64,000 nt of DNA from Candidatus Gastranaerophilales bacterium (GTDB lineage Bacteria; Cyanobacteriota; Vampirovibrionia; Gastranaerophilales; Gastranaerophilaceae). A model generated the notes under the pieces. That model searched no databases. It saw only the letters and a list, made by a program, of their open reading frames with translations, and was not told where the DNA came from. Of this stretch, positions 18,597 to 28,302 are shown piece by piece. The stretch's first letter is position 1; the number at the start of each line of letters is the position of its first letter. The position numbers were made by a program, and so were the translations under genes. The stretch lies in assembly GCA_944324945.1 (NCBI GenBank), contig CALUYE010000001.1, forward strand, positions 1 through 64,000, in the 5' to 3' direction.

Positions 18597-19205
18597 CTAT
18601 CTTACTTTATTTTCCTGCCCTTTTAATAATCTTTTTATGTTTTCGCGATGAAGATAGATTATATATAAGGCAGCTATTGTTGAGTAGATAATGTAGCATA
18701 TCGGGTTTTTAAATAAATACATTAAAATCGGAGCCAGAGCTATTGCAATGATTGAACCTAAAGATACATATCTTGAAAAATACGTTATAATTGCCCAGAT
18801 TACAGCAATTAATATACCGACTAAAGGATTAAGGGCTAAAAGCGTGCCGACACCGGATGCTACCGATTTTCCTCCTTTAAATTGTAAAAATATTGGTTTT
18901 GAATGTCCGATAATGACAAAAACGGCACTTACAACGGCATAAATACCGTAAACATCGTTACATAAAATTTTGGCTAAAATAACGGGAATCGCTCCTTTTA
19001 AGGCATCCAAGAGCATAACAATAAAAAACCAGTTTTTGCCGAGAACTCTTTTAACGTTTGTGGCGCCTGTGGAACCTGAGCCTATTGTTCTTATATCTTT
19101 ATCGGTTTTTATTTTAACTATTAAATAGCCTGTCGGGATTGAACCGATTAAGTATGCGATAAGTGCACAAATTAATATTTTAAATATGATTATTAACGTT
19201 GTCAT
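18597..19205 (-). CDS. plsY: Acyl-phosphate:glycerol-3-phosphate acyltransferase
   Basis: 202 residues, integral membrane. Transfers the acyl group from acyl-phosphate to glycerol-3-phosphate to make lysophosphatidate. PlsY motifs visible: GSIPTGYLIVK, GSGSTGATNVKRVLGK and GHSKPIFLQFKGGKSVASG. Its ATG overlaps the der stop by one base, so it is coupled to der. It is convergent with the SpoIID gene. Confidence 0.96.
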   Translation of the reverse strand: MTTLIIIFKILICALIAYLIGSIPTGYLIVKIKTDKDIRTIGSGSTGATNVKRVLGKNWFFIVMLLDALKGAIPVILAKILCNDVYGIYAVVSAVFVIIGHSKPIFLQFKGGKSVASGVGTLLALNPLVGILIAVIWAIITYFSRYVSLGSIIAIALAPILMYLFKNPICYIIYSTIAALYIIYLHRENIKRLLKGQENKVR

Positions 19206-20530
19206 TATTTATCTCCCTTTTGTCTGTACGATACTACAACAGGCGTGCCTTTAAAGCCGAAATTTTCTCTTATTTTCTTTAAAAGATATCTTTTGTAATG
19301 ATCTTGAATTAAATCTTTGTTATTTATAAAAATTACAAATGTCGGCGGTTTTGTTTTGGCTTGCGTTGAATAGTATATTCTTAGCATTTTGCCTTTTATG
19401 GAGCTTGGTGGGTTGAGCGCATAGGCTTCATTAATTACCTTGTTTAAAAGCCCTGTTGAAATTCTTTTCGAGCGCTCAAGTTGAATCATTTCTGCCGTCT
19501 TGAATATGGAATCCAGTCTTTGACCTGTTTTTGCGCTTATGAATATCTTTTGGGCAAAGTTTAAAAAGGGCGCGTCTTTTTCAATTTCTTCTTCAAATTT
19601 ATGGGTTTGAACGTTTTTAATTAAATCCCATTTATTAAAAGCTAAAATTAAACCACAGCCTGCTTCCTGGGCGATTGACGCTATTTTTTTATCCTGGTCT
19701 GAAAGCCCTTCGCTGCTGTCTATGACTAAAAGCGCAACATCACACTCTCTCACTGCTCTGATTGCCCTGTCGACCGCAAACATTTCAACGCCATAGTCTA
19801 CTTTTGATTTTTTGCGAATCCCTGCCGTATCAACAAGACGGTAAATTTTATCCTCAAAGATTACTTCTTCATCAATGGCATCCCTAGTTGTCCCTGATAC
19901 ATCGCTTACTATTGCTCTTTGTTTTTTTAAAAGATTATTTAAAATAGAGCTTTTGCCTGCGTTTGGTTTACCTACAATTGCAATTTTTATGGGTGAATTT
20001 TCATCTTCTTCGGTTTCTTTTGTGTTTGAAGGCTTGATATCTTTTGTTATAATATCAAGCAAATCTCCGACTCCGCCATCGCCGTGGAGTGCTGATAAAA
20101 GATGCATATCATCAAACCCTAAAGCCCAGAACTCGTTTGCTAAATCTTTTTGATGGATTGAATCAACCTTATTTACAACAAGCAAAACTTCTTTTTTTAT
20201 TTTTCTTAATTTGTTTGCAATATCGTAATCGTAAGGATTTAAACCCGATTTAGCATCAACGATAAATAAAATTAAATCCGCTTCATCAAGCGCTATATCA
20301 ACTTGTGAGTTGATATTTTTTACAAATTCATCTTCGTTATTTTCAACAATACCGCCCGTATCAATTAAAATAAATTTTTTATCCTGCCAAACAGCATCAA
20401 TATAAACCCTATCGCGCGTGATATTAGGCATATCATCAACAATAGAAAGCCTTTTTCCTGCTATTCTGTTAACTAAAGTGGATTTTCCGACATTGGGACG
20501 CCCAACAACGGCGATTAGTTTTTCTTTCAT
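19205..20530 (-). CDS. der: Ribosome-associated GTPase Der (EngA)
   Basis: 441 residues with two tandem G domains: G1 GRPNVGKST (about 10-18) and, in the second half, GKPNAGKSS, each followed by DTGG/DTAG and NKVD/NKWD boxes. A C-terminal KH-like domain ends the protein. Needed for 50S subunit maturation. First gene of a der-plsY pair. Confidence 0.97.
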   Translation of the reverse strand: MKEKLIAVVGRPNVGKSTLVNRIAGKRLSIVDDMPNITRDRVYIDAVWQDKKFILIDTGGIVENNEDEFVKNINSQVDIALDEADLILFIVDAKSGLNPYDYDIANKLRKIKKEVLLVVNKVDSIHQKDLANEFWALGFDDMHLLSALHGDGGVGDLLDIITKDIKPSNTKETEEDENSPIKIAIVGKPNAGKSSILNNLLKKQRAIVSDVSGTTRDAIDEEVIFEDKIYRLVDTAGIRKKSKVDYGVEMFAVDRAIRAVRECDVALLVIDSSEGLSDQDKKIASIAQEAGCGLILAFNKWDLIKNVQTHKFEEEIEKDAPFLNFAQKIFISAKTGQRLDSIFKTAEMIQLERSKRISTGLLNKVINEAYALNPPSSIKGKMLRIYYSTQAKTKPPTFVIFINNKDLIQDHYKRYLLKKIRENFGFKGTPVVVSYRQKGDK

Positions 20531-20660
20531 AGAAAAATTATACTATAAACCTTGTTTAAATTTTTTATTTTTTTTAATAAAATTTAATATTTTTATCTAA
20601 AAAGGTAAATATTTTTATAGGTGCGTTTTTAAATATTTATAGCATAAAAGGTTAGATTGT

Positions 20661-23276
20661 ATGAGCAGTGAAATTGGATTAAGTCAGGCAAACTTAGAAG
20701 TATTGAAAAAAATTTATAATCAAAACAACAAACAAACGCAAGCACAAACCAAAACGCCTGCTGTGGATAAATTTGAAAAAAATACAAATTCTTCTGCTAT
20801 AGAATTAAATACTTATCAAGCCCCTGCTAAAAGCAATATAAGTTTTGGTTCAAATTCAAAATATAAAATAATAGCTGCTTTATCGACAACTCTTGCTCTT
20901 GCCTGTGCAATAGGTTTAATTGTAAACGGGAGAAGAGTAAAAGATTTTGATGCGCTGCAAAAAACAATGCAGAATACAACAAACCAATTGATGGATACAA
21001 CTCAAAGACTTCAAGATACGCAGGCTAAAATCATTGAAGATCAAAAAGCCATACAAGAACTGGAAGAAGGAATTGAAAAACTAAAAACCAGAATAAGCGA
21101 TTTTGCATACGACGGTAAAAGTTTTGAAGCATTAAAAAGTGAAAGAATAGCACATTATGAGGAATTAATAAAAAATCCTAAATTGGACTATGATCCTTTG
21201 GATCCTCCTGCTGATATAGAATTGTATCAAAAATATTTTGTAAAAAAATTGCCTTTTGTTGGCTTTGAAGAGTCCCAAGGTGATATGCAAGCAAGCAATT
21301 ATGCGCAAAGCTTGCTTGAAAAATTCAGAAAAACTTTTAATTTAGAATTACCTCTTAACTCAAATGCAAATACGCAAGAAGAAATTCAAAAAGCATGTAT
21401 TAAAAATGAGGACTTGCAAATATTTAAAATAGGTGAGATGCAGCCTGCAGGCATGAAGCTTGAATATGGTACAAGAACAATGTGGTCCGATGAAAAAATT
21501 TCAAGAGATATATTGCAGAATTTCTTTGATGCTAACGGACACAACCTGGATGGCGTCGGGATTTCAATTAAAAAAACGGGACAAAATTATAAAGTAAAAG
21601 TTTCCGGAAACGGACTGTACGGGCTTGATTCATTGCTTGAATTGGGTTCTGGAAGCAAGATAAAAGAAAGTCCTTATAACGCAGGAGGTTTTGGTGAAGG
21701 CTCAAGAATTTTTGTGGCAAATTTGCTTGGCAGACAAAAAACTTCAAATGTTAAATTTTCATGTGCGGATTGGCAAATAGATTTTATGCCGCAAAAGGAA
21801 TCTATTGTAAGAAAATTGGAAAGATTAAAAAAACCTATCAATGGTAATTATATTGAATTTGAAACATCAGATAAAGGACTTGTAGAATCTTTAATTAAAT
21901 CTATTGATTATTTTAAACATTCAAAAAATACGGATTTTCAAAATTTATCTTTTGATAACAAGGATTTTGGTTTTAAAATTTTAAATCCGGGTCAAAAAGG
22001 TAATTTATATTTAACCCAAAGATTTGAATACAATAAAGAAGGACAATGGGAAGGCGGGGTTGAAGGTTTAAATTTAATCTTCAAGAGAAAGCCTGACTTG
22101 GAAAAATATAGAGAAATCACGGGAAACAATTTTTCAACAGGCAGAGACAGAAATTTTATATCAAACAGCGATGTTTATAATTTGGTTAAATATTTTGCTT
22201 CGGATTTATCGAATGAAGATTTAATCAAGGCAATTTCAAGCACAAAAGCGCACTGGGAGAAAATTCAGTATGATGATAATACGGCTATTAAAGAATTTAT
22301 AAACGCTTTATGTGATGTAGCGGAAAAAAGGCATATAGGAATAGATTTTAAAGATATAAAACTATGTAAAATAGATGAATACGGATGCGATGAAACGATT
22401 TGTCAGTTTGTAAAGAGTATGGGCTATAAACTTATAACTTCAAAATTAAAACTGGATGAAGTCGGTATGGATACTGCAAAAGATGTAATGAAAAAATCAT
22501 CCGTTCATAAAGCACTTAATCCCGATGAATACGAAATTAAAAAATTAAAACTATTGGAAGAAGCAACTGATGTTATACAAAAATCAATAGAAGCTACACT
22601 GCCAAATAAATTAAAAGACCTTTTCAGGGACTGTAAAGATGCACTTCGCGCAGATATGCCGGCCGATGTTTTTTCTTTTGTCAGGGCATTAGATAAAGAA
22701 TATAAAGACAGTGATTTTGTCAAAAAGTATATAAACTTTCAAGAAGTAGCACTTGACGAATTTAACAGGGACTTAAAATTATTCCTCGAAGATGAAGTTT
22801 TAAAACTAACAAACAAAGATATTGCAAAAGGCAGATGTCTTGCAAAGGCAATATTACATGTATTGAAATATGGCAATAATGACGAACTTTTGAAAAAATA
22901 TGCAACTCAAATTCAAAATCTTGACATAATTGCACCCAAGGATGTGCGCAAGCCAAGATATATATTTGACAGATTTAATGAAATTGCAAATAATACCTTA
23001 GGCGAAGCAATAACGGATATAAGTAATGAAAATTTCAGACTCCAATACATGGGACACTGGGTTGATAAAACATATTTTGATGAAGCTTCATTTTTTAATT
23101 TGTTAGCAACCTGGCTCCATGAGATTTCTCATAAAAGCGGAGGAGACGGAAGTGCTGAATTTACATATAAATTAACCGATTTAATCGAAGCGCTCACAGA
23201 ATCCTCCACTAATTCTTATCAAACAAGAATCGAGCTTGCTGCGATTCAGGAAGTATTTGATAATTTAAAACGTTAA
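20661..23276 (+). CDS. Membrane-anchored protein combining a GHKL ATPase fold with an HEXXH zincin motif
   Basis: 871 residues. Residues 1-68 form a polar Q/K/N-rich leader ending NISFGSNSK; 69-89 one membrane helix; then NGRRVK and a coiled coil to about 147. Residues about 260-420 carry GHKL (HSP90/histidine-kinase/MutL) boxes: N-box SRDILQNFFDAN (281-292), G1-like GNGLYGLDSLLELGSGSKI (316-334) and G2-like GGFGEGSRI (342-350). A long helical region follows. Near the C-terminus is a zinc-protease motif, WLHEISHKSGGDGSAEF (H820, E821, H824, possible third ligand E833). Positive charge after the helix suggests the large domain is cytosolic. An ATP-gated protease or chaperone-protease is inference. 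Confidence 0.8.
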   Translation: MSSEIGLSQANLEVLKKIYNQNNKQTQAQTKTPAVDKFEKNTNSSAIELNTYQAPAKSNISFGSNSKYKIIAALSTTLALACAIGLIVNGRRVKDFDALQKTMQNTTNQLMDTTQRLQDTQAKIIEDQKAIQELEEGIEKLKTRISDFAYDGKSFEALKSERIAHYEELIKNPKLDYDPLDPPADIELYQKYFVKKLPFVGFEESQGDMQASNYAQSLLEKFRKTFNLELPLNSNANTQEEIQKACIKNEDLQIFKIGEMQPAGMKLEYGTRTMWSDEKISRDILQNFFDANGHNLDGVGISIKKTGQNYKVKVSGNGLYGLDSLLELGSGSKIKESPYNAGGFGEGSRIFVANLLGRQKTSNVKFSCADWQIDFMPQKESIVRKLERLKKPINGNYIEFETSDKGLVESLIKSIDYFKHSKNTDFQNLSFDNKDFGFKILNPGQKGNLYLTQRFEYNKEGQWEGGVEGLNLIFKRKPDLEKYREITGNNFSTGRDRNFISNSDVYNLVKYFASDLSNEDLIKAISSTKAHWEKIQYDDNTAIKEFINALCDVAEKRHIGIDFKDIKLCKIDEYGCDETICQFVKSMGYKLITSKLKLDEVGMDTAKDVMKKSSVHKALNPDEYEIKKLKLLEEATDVIQKSIEATLPNKLKDLFRDCKDALRADMPADVFSFVRALDKEYKDSDFVKKYINFQEVALDEFNRDLKLFLEDEVLKLTNKDIAKGRCLAKAILHVLKYGNNDELLKKYATQIQNLDIIAPKDVRKPRYIFDRFNEIANNTLGEAITDISNENFRLQYMGHWVDKTYFDEASFFNLLATWLHEISHKSGGDGSAEFTYKLTDLIEALTESSTNSYQTRIELAAIQEVFDNLKR

Positions 23277-24515
23277 TTAATCAACAATAGCGCCTTTGGG
23301 TACTACTGTGATGCCGCCTTGTGAAACGAAAAATCCTCTTTTTAAATCTTCTTCTTTGTTGAAACCGATTTCCGTATATGGCGGGATTTCGACATTTTTA
23401 TCGATGATTGCACGGTTAATCTGGCTGTGGCGTCCTATTGTAACATTTTCCATCAAAATCGAATCGCAAACGCTTGAATAGCTGTTGATTCTTACTTTTG
23501 GAGATAAAACACATCCTGAAATAACGCCGCCTGAGATTATGCAGCCTTCAGATACCAAAGAATTTTTAGCAACCCCGACGCGTTCTTCTTCATCCCAGAT
23601 AAATTTAGCCGGAGGCATGTTGTAATTATATGTCCTTAAGGGCCATTGAGCGGAATATAAATTAAGCTCGGGGGAATATGCAAGCAGATCCATATTAGCC
23701 TGCCAATAACTGTCAACATTACCTACATCTTTCCAATACCCGCGCTCAGCATCGGTAATACCCGGGAATTCGTTGTCGCAAAAATTGTAAATATAAACCT
23801 TTGAGCCGTTATTTAGCATATTAGGGATTATATTTTTGCCAAAATCGTGCGAGGAATTTATATCAAGAGCATCTTTTTTTAATTCTTCAACGAGTTTATT
23901 GGAATTAAAAATATAATTACCCATTGAAGCAAGACATTTAGTGGGGTCGTTTGGTATATGGCGCGGAGTTGTGCGCGGTTTTTCGATAAAACCCGTTAAT
24001 CTCCAGTCATCATCAACCTCAATAATCCCGTATTCTCCCGCTAATTCGATAGGTATTGCAATGGCGGAAATTGTTAAATCCGCCTGTTTTTTGATATGAT
24101 AATCAAGCATCTGGCGCACATCCATTTTATAAATATGATCACCGCCAAAAACGCAAACATAAGAATAATCTTCATCCGTTATTTGATTAATGTTTTGATA
24201 GATGGCATCAGCTGTTCCTCTATACCAGCTTCCATCCGTTCTCATTTGTGCAGGAACCAAATCAACGTATTGATCAATTGAAGACGATAAATCCCAGCCT
24301 CTTGAGATATGTTTATTTAATGAGTCTGATTTATACTGGGTTAATACTTTTATTTTGTAAAAACCCGAGTTTACAAAATTATTCAAAACAAAATCAATGA
24401 TTCTATATCTTCCTCCGAAAGGAACCGCAGGTTTTGCTCTGTCTTTTGTTAAGGGAAGAAGTCTTTTTCCCTGGCCGCCTGCTAAAATCATTGTTAAAAC
24501 TTTGTTGTGAAACAT
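23277..24515 (-). CDS. glgC: Glucose-1-phosphate adenylyltransferase
   Basis: 412 residues. Makes ADP-glucose from glucose-1-phosphate and ATP (EC 2.7.7.27) for glycogen. The nucleotidyl site is ILAGGQGKRLLPLTKDRAKP near the N-terminus; other motifs are FGGDHIYKMD, GIIEVD and FIEKP. A left-handed beta-helix C-terminus (repeats around VTIGRHSQINRAII) follows. Monocistronic, convergent with the GHKL-zincin gene. Confidence 0.97.
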   Translation of the reverse strand: MFHNKVLTMILAGGQGKRLLPLTKDRAKPAVPFGGRYRIIDFVLNNFVNSGFYKIKVLTQYKSDSLNKHISRGWDLSSSIDQYVDLVPAQMRTDGSWYRGTADAIYQNINQITDEDYSYVCVFGGDHIYKMDVRQMLDYHIKKQADLTISAIAIPIELAGEYGIIEVDDDWRLTGFIEKPRTTPRHIPNDPTKCLASMGNYIFNSNKLVEELKKDALDINSSHDFGKNIIPNMLNNGSKVYIYNFCDNEFPGITDAERGYWKDVGNVDSYWQANMDLLAYSPELNLYSAQWPLRTYNYNMPPAKFIWDEEERVGVAKNSLVSEGCIISGGVISGCVLSPKVRINSYSSVCDSILMENVTIGRHSQINRAIIDKNVEIPPYTEIGFNKEEDLKRGFFVSQGGITVVPKGAIVD

Positions 24516-24608
24516 ATTAACACCTATCTTAATATATTATAATTTTATTTGTAATTATAATTAAAAGCAATAATTCAAATATATGTTTTAATTGGGAATT
24601 TTATATTT

Positions 24609-24640
24609 AAAAAGGCTAATATTTAATTAGCCTTTTGTTT
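24609..24640 (-). terminator. Terminator of the nitroreductase gene
   Basis: Stem AAAAGGCTAAT / ATTAGCCTTTT with T-rich sequence on the minus-strand exit side, starting beside the stop at 24640. Confidence 0.75.
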
Positions 24641-25281
24641 TAATTTAATTTTTCAAAGTAAATAATTTTATTGTAATCTTTTCTTATTTTGTTTGTTTTT
24701 TCTTTTTCTTTGGCGTATCCAAGCGTTAACATGGTGATTAATACATCGTCTTTGGATAAATTAAGAACTTCATTTACTTTGTTAAATATTTCTTCTTTAA
24801 TTACCGTTGCTTCGTTAGATATGGCGCCAATTACGCAGGAATCAATTCCAAGCTCTTTTGCTTCAAGCATCATATAAGAAACAGCATAAGTAACCTGTTC
24901 AACCGAGCGCAAAAGCACTTTATCATCTCCTAAAAGCGAAGGATATAACATTGGTTTTGTTAAGATTTTTTCTATTGCACTTTCCGCTAATCCGTTATTT
25001 GATAAAACTTTTGAAAATTCTTCTTTTGACCAGCCGTTTTTATCCGCAATAAAAACAATAACAACGGGGGCATTTTTAACATGAGGTTGATAGCCTGATA
25101 ATTGCGATAATAAATCTTTGGTTTCATTATTTTTAACAACAATAAATTTCCACGGTTGGCTGTTCATCCAGGAAGGGGCCAGGTATCCTGCTTTTAGGAT
25201 TTTATTTAAATCTTCGTTTGGAATTTCTTTATCAAGATACTGTCTTATACTTTTTCTTTCTTCAATTAAATCTAATAACAT
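24640..25281 (-). CDS. Nitroreductase-family flavoprotein
   Basis: 213 residues. FMN-dependent NAD(P)H oxidoreductase fold: ERKSIRQYLDKEIP at the N-terminus, APSWMNSQPWKFIVVKN, then SYMMLEAKELGIDSCVIGAI and a terminal LTLGYAKEKEK. The physiological substrate is not deducible. RBS GGAGG lies just upstream of the ATG. Confidence 0.92.
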   Translation of the reverse strand: MLLDLIEERKSIRQYLDKEIPNEDLNKILKAGYLAPSWMNSQPWKFIVVKNNETKDLLSQLSGYQPHVKNAPVVIVFIADKNGWSKEEFSKVLSNNGLAESAIEKILTKPMLYPSLLGDDKVLLRSVEQVTYAVSYMMLEAKELGIDSCVIGAISNEATVIKEEIFNKVNEVLNLSKDDVLITMLTLGYAKEKEKTNKIRKDYNKIIYFEKLN

Positions 25282-25375
25282 CTTCCCTCCTTTTTTCTTT
25301 ATTATACATAATTTTTTTAAAAAAAGTTAATTAATTCAATGTTTAGTGTGATATTATAATTAAAAGGTATTAACT

Positions 25376-26155
25376 ATGGTAAATAAAAAAACGGATATTA
25401 AAATAAGCGCAATAGTAAAATCTCAAAATTCGGATAAATATTTGTATGAAACGCTTGAATCAATTAAAGATTTAAATGAAATTATTTTAATTGATTATAA
25501 TTCATCCGATGACAGTGTTGAAATTGCAAAAGAATATAAAGCTAAAATAATCTATCGCGATAAAAACGATTTTTCGGATCTTGATTTTATTATTTCAAAT
25601 GCGCAAAATGATTGGGTTCTTGTATTAAACCAAAATGAAATTGTGCCTTTAAATTTATTAAATCAAATTGCAAATTATATAGAAAACCCAAAGAAAAATA
25701 AAAATGTCGTTTCGATAGGCAAAAAAAGTTTTTATTTAAATAAAGAAATAAAATTTTTAAAAGAAAAAAGAAATTTAAGGCTTTTTTTGAAGGATTTTTG
25801 TACTCTTGAATACGATTTTTCAACAAAATTGAAACAAAAAACAAAAATTCATTGTATAAACAAAAATTTAAAGAAAAAAAACGAATACATATTGAATTTT
25901 ATTGATAACAATATTTCAAGAAATATTGAAGAAATTATTGAACAAAATAAAAATTTAATAAAAAATTCCCCTAAAACAAGAGCTTCGATTGTTTTAGGGC
26001 CTGTTTTAAAATTTTTAAAAAATTATTTTATAAAAGGTGCGATTTTTGACGGGAAATACGGATTTTTATTTTGCAAATTAAAATATATCAAAGATTTTAC
26101 CCTTGAAGTAATGATTCTGGAGCGTAATTTTAAAGGAGAAAAATATGATATTTGA
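25376..26155 (+). CDS. Family 2-like glycosyltransferase
   Basis: 259 residues. GT-A start KISAIVKSQNSDKYLYETLE, then EIILIDYNSSDDSVEIAKEY. The place of the usual DxD motif reads VLVLNQNEIVP, as in LPS-core GT2 proteins of the WaaE/KdtX type, where metal ligands vary. Probably acts on a surface glycan. The 3' end overlaps the YhcH-like gene by 11 bases. Confidence 0.85.
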   Translation: MVNKKTDIKISAIVKSQNSDKYLYETLESIKDLNEIILIDYNSSDDSVEIAKEYKAKIIYRDKNDFSDLDFIISNAQNDWVLVLNQNEIVPLNLLNQIANYIENPKKNKNVVSIGKKSFYLNKEIKFLKEKRNLRLFLKDFCTLEYDFSTKLKQKTKIHCINKNLKKKNEYILNFIDNNISRNIEEIIEQNKNLIKNSPKTRASIVLGPVLKFLKNYFIKGAIFDGKYGFLFCKLKYIKDFTLEVMILERNFKGEKYDI

Positions 26156-26597
26156 CAGTATTGAAAACGCTTCTAAATATTTTATTTTAGGAGAAAGAAT
26201 AAAAAAGGGGTTTGATTTTTTATTAAATACGGATTTAGAAAATTTAAAACCGAATAGATACGAGATTGAAAACGATGAGATATTTGCAAACGTACAAATT
26301 CTCACAACCAAAAATAAAGAAGATAAAAAATGGGAAGCACACAGGAAATATATTGACATTCAATACCTGATTAAAGGTCAGGAGTGTATGGGGTATGGTT
26401 TGTTGAAAAATTTTAAAACAAGTGTTGAATACGACGATAAAAACGATATTGAATTTTTATCGGGGGATAAATTTAACTATATTAATTTATCAAAAGGAGA
26501 ATTTGTAATATTTTATCCTGATGATGTACATGCGCCTGTGTTAAATGTAGATGAAAATAAAGAAATTAAAAAGGTTATAGTTAAAATAAAGATTTAA
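26145..26597 (+). CDS. YhcH/YjgK/YiaL-family protein (DUF386)
   Basis: 150 residues of cupin-like fold. Family motifs WEAHRKYIDIQYLIKGQE and FVIFYPDDVHAPVL are present. Members act around sialic-acid and other sugar metabolism, possibly as anomerases. Overlaps the preceding glycosyltransferase and has AAAGGAG upstream. Confidence 0.9.
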   Translation: MIFDSIENASKYFILGERIKKGFDFLLNTDLENLKPNRYEIENDEIFANVQILTTKNKEDKKWEAHRKYIDIQYLIKGQECMGYGLLKNFKTSVEYDDKNDIEFLSGDKFNYINLSKGEFVIFYPDDVHAPVLNVDENKEIKKVIVKIKI

Positions 26598-28204
26598 ATA
26601 TTACCTATATCCATGGGTTCGTATTTTTTGCATCCGTCTTTTTCGTATATTGAAACACAGTTTTTGCCGTTGTGTTTGGAATGATAAAGAGCGGTATCGG
26701 CTGCATTAATAAGTTCTTTCGGGTCTTTTCCATCTGTTGTATACTGGGCTATACCTATTGAAACAGTAGGAGAGATGCTTATTTTATCGTTTACTACAAC
26801 AACAATTTGAGAAATGCTTTTTCTTATTCTTTCCGCGATAATGCAGGCATCATCTTTATTTGTTTCAGGTAAAATAACAACAAATTCTTCTCCGCCATAG
26901 CGCGCGGGGATGTCTATATTTCTAACGGTTTGCTGAAGAATGTTTGAAATTCTTCTTAAGATATTATCGCCCATAAGGTGCCCGTAGGTATCGTTAACGT
27001 GTTTAAAGTTGTCTATATCAAGCATCAAAAGAGAAATATTTCTTTTATATCTTTCGCATCTTCTTATTTCGTTTTCAAGCAATGTACAGAAGTGGCGGTA
27101 AATATAGAGTTTTGTCATACCGTCTTTTGTTGCAAGTTCATATAATTTTGCATTATCAATAGCAATTGCCGCCTGGTTTGCAAGCGATGTTATGAATTCG
27201 AGGTCTTTTTGATTGAATAATTTATCGTGTTTTTTGTTTGTAATGTTAATTACCCCTATGACTTCGCCCTTTGCAATTAAAGGAACGCAAAGAAGAGATT
27301 TAACATTAGTCATAAATTCTTTTACAATATAGCGGGGGTCTGCCGAGCCAAGATTTGTAATTATCGGCTTACGCTCTAAAAATACGGTTCCTGCAATACC
27401 TTCGCCGATTCCTATTTTGGCGCATTGAACCGCGCCGTTATTTATTGCTTCTTCAAGTTTTTTGTCTTTCAGGCCGCTTACAATTCTAACCTGCAGGGCA
27501 TTAAGGGTGTAATCATAAAGCATTAAAGAGCCTTTTTCGGCATCAAGCGTAATCAGTGCTTTTTGAATAATTACCTGCAAAAGCCTTTTTAAATCGTCAA
27601 TAAAATTAACCGCCTGCGAAATGTTATAAAGAATTGAAATGTTGTGAAGCGATTTTTGTAATTGTGCGATTTCTTCATTTTTCTTAATTTGCCTGTGGTA
27701 TTTTCCTATTATGGGTTCAATGTAGCTGAAAGCAGAGTTAAGATTTTCAATTGTTGCTTCATCAATCGGATTATCGGGATTTTCTTTAATAAAGCAATAA
27801 CAGATTGGGATTTCTTTGCTGAAAAATACTCTGACATAAGTAGGATCAAGAAAGGCGATGTTGTTATATTCTAAAAATGATTTATATAAATGAATTCCTT
27901 TATCGTCTTTCATTTTAACAATTCTGGAATTGTTTGCAGCATCCCAAAAACCCGATTTTCCTTCTTCGGATTCGAAAAACTCATTGTCTCTTGTTTTTTC
28001 GTTGGTATAAATACATTTATAAAATTGATTTTCAAGAAGATAGAAAGTAATGTGGTTTGTTTTTGTTACTTTTTCGCAGTATTTTGCAAGTTCGTTAATA
28101 AGGCTGTATACGTCGTCTGTTTGATTTGCAATTGTGCTTACATCAAACATCATGTTAAGATATTTTATATGTTTTTCTAAATTAATGTTTAAATTTTCAG
28201 ACAT
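26594..28204 (-). CDS. GAF-GGDEF diguanylate cyclase
   Basis: 536 residues. An N-terminal helical sensor region (1-180) precedes a GAF domain (about 205-350, GIGEGIAGTVFLERKPII) and a GGDEF domain with an intact active site, ARYGGEEFVVILPE. RNID five residues before GGEEF fits the inhibitory RxxD site. Makes cyclic-di-GMP from two GTP. No membrane segment, so it is a cytosolic sensor. It overlaps the convergent YhcH gene by 4 bases. Confidence 0.95.
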   Translation of the reverse strand: MSENLNINLEKHIKYLNMMFDVSTIANQTDDVYSLINELAKYCEKVTKTNHITFYLLENQFYKCIYTNEKTRDNEFFESEEGKSGFWDAANNSRIVKMKDDKGIHLYKSFLEYNNIAFLDPTYVRVFFSKEIPICYCFIKENPDNPIDEATIENLNSAFSYIEPIIGKYHRQIKKNEEIAQLQKSLHNISILYNISQAVNFIDDLKRLLQVIIQKALITLDAEKGSLMLYDYTLNALQVRIVSGLKDKKLEEAINNGAVQCAKIGIGEGIAGTVFLERKPIITNLGSADPRYIVKEFMTNVKSLLCVPLIAKGEVIGVINITNKKHDKLFNQKDLEFITSLANQAAIAIDNAKLYELATKDGMTKLYIYRHFCTLLENEIRRCERYKRNISLLMLDIDNFKHVNDTYGHLMGDNILRRISNILQQTVRNIDIPARYGGEEFVVILPETNKDDACIIAERIRKSISQIVVVVNDKISISPTVSIGIAQYTTDGKDPKELINAADTALYHSKHNGKNCVSIYEKDGCKKYEPMDIGNI

Positions 28205-28302
28205 ATAAAAACACCAACTTTCTAAAACTATAATAAATTATAAACGTTAAAAAAGCAAAAAAACACACCCGATTTTATTTAAATACTACGTTTGGAGGAA
28301 TA

